Source: Candidatus Yanofskybacteria bacterium RIFCSPHIGHO2_01_FULL_41_26
GTDB lineage: Bacteria > Patescibacteria > Paceibacteria > 2-02-FULL-40-12 > GWA2-44-9
DNA length: 64,000 nucleotides
Direction: 5' to 3'
Assembly: GCA_001794055.1 (NCBI GenBank)
Contig: MGJB01000001.1
Coordinates: 21,659 to 85,658, forward strand
Under the pieces are notes generated by a model. It saw only the letters and a program-made list of their open reading frames with translations, searched no databases and had not been told where the DNA came from. Positions 63,735 to 64,000 of the stretch are shown piece by piece (the first letter of the stretch is position 1; each line of letters begins with the position of its first letter). The position numbers and the translations under genes are program-made.

Positions 63735-64000
63735 TCAACTTTTAGAATTTATTATCGCCATCCTAACCATATTGTGATATTTGTTTTGCCAAAAATACTC
63801 ATCTTTAAGAACGCCTTCTTTCTGAAAACCAAGTTTGGTATATAAGTGCTCTGCTTTTTTATTTTCTTGCCAATGTATGAGATAGACCTTATGCAGTCCA
63901 AGTTTTTTGAATGCTTGATCAACCAGCATTGGCAAAACTTTTTGGGCATAGCCTTTATTCCAAAATTCTTGTTTTATAACCAGTGACAAGCGGCCAAGTT
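63735..64000 (-). CDS. GNAT-family N-acetyltransferase, 5' part beyond the window
   Basis: The C-terminal part of a RimJ/RimL-type GNAT acetyltransferase. The acetyl-CoA region LVIKQEFWNKGYAQKVLPML and the late HWQENKKAEHLYTKLGFQKEG (read for the N-x-x-A-x-x-L-Y-x-K-x-G-F pattern) are diagnostic. The frame stays open to the right edge, so the gene starts outside the window. The substrate (protein N-terminus or small molecule) cannot be told. Confidence 0.85.
   Translation of the reverse strand, partial: LGRLSLVIKQEFWNKGYAQKVLPMLVDQAFKKLGLHKVYLIHWQENKKAEHLYTKLGFQKEGVLKDEYFWQNKYHNMVRMAIINSKS

Noticed and set aside
1..64000. CRISPR array
   Set aside because: The repeats found are few, palindromic, of varied length and widely separated. 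No regular repeat-spacer pattern and no cas gene is present.

Overview
The window looks like one chromosomal contig from a Candidate Phyla Radiation (Patescibacteria) bacterium, most likely Parcubacteria/Paceibacteria. This is inference from gene content, with no marker phylogeny. The signs are compact AT-rich housekeeping genes scattered one or two at a time, a half-size MFS protein, an INS-less prolyl-tRNA synthetase, GT-C membrane glycosyltransferases, a DUF87/TraG-type ATPase, PolX and MreBCD/PBP2. TGA acts as a normal stop codon, so the code is 11. One tRNA (Gln, anticodon TTG) is present; there is no rRNA and no CRISPR array.

Layout. 0-5.3 kb: the end of a beta-CASP nuclease, then accessory small genes, a decayed transposase and several palindromic repeats. 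5.3-10.6 kb: LOG-family protein, Lon, MgtC-like protein and an amino-acid permease. 11-17.4 kb: PQ-loop-like membrane protein, O-antigen ligase, small basic GC-rich proteins, a uracil-DNA glycosylase lacking its cluster cysteines, DedA, and an exported subtilase. 17.4-27.9 kb: half-MFS, PolX, a HipA-like kinase interrupted at a G9 tract, a histidine phosphatase, DUF167, MurG, HolB-like and Frr. 28-36 kb: RseP, ProS, MreB-MreC-MreD-PBP2, GreA. 36-53.6 kb: LysS, SerS, FtsQ, MurB, two GT-C proteins, a coiled-coil protein with a G9 tract in its promoter, a TraG-like ATPase, GtrA and DnaX. 53.6-64 kb: a phosphoribosyltransferase, tRNA-Gln and an NAD-salvage locus.

The strongest candidate for an undescribed system is at 54.4-62.6 kb. 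NadD, PncB and a deoxyribosyltransferase-Nudix fusion lie on the minus strand. Divergent from them on the plus strand is an operon of a PncA-like nicotinamidase, a TerY-like vWA protein, a PP2C phosphatase, a protein kinase with a C-terminal beta-rich domain, and a small nucleotidyltransferase. Both promoters of the 190-bp divergent region overlap the same operator, TAGTGT-N7-ACACTA. This suggests NAD salvage co-regulated with, and perhaps controlled by, a vWA/PP2C/kinase phosphorylation triad.

Two expression styles coexist. Many AT-rich housekeeping genes have a -10 box only 6-9 nt before the start codon and no Shine-Dalgarno, so they are predicted leaderless. A second class of small, often GC-rich genes has full TTGACA/TATAAT promoters, 5' leaders, strong Shine-Dalgarno sequences and intrinsic terminators. 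Intergenic DNA is packed with families of palindromic elements. Many abut stop codons, and several carry changes on both arms that keep their stems paired. Short palindromes or repeats also sit in frame inside at least five coding sequences.
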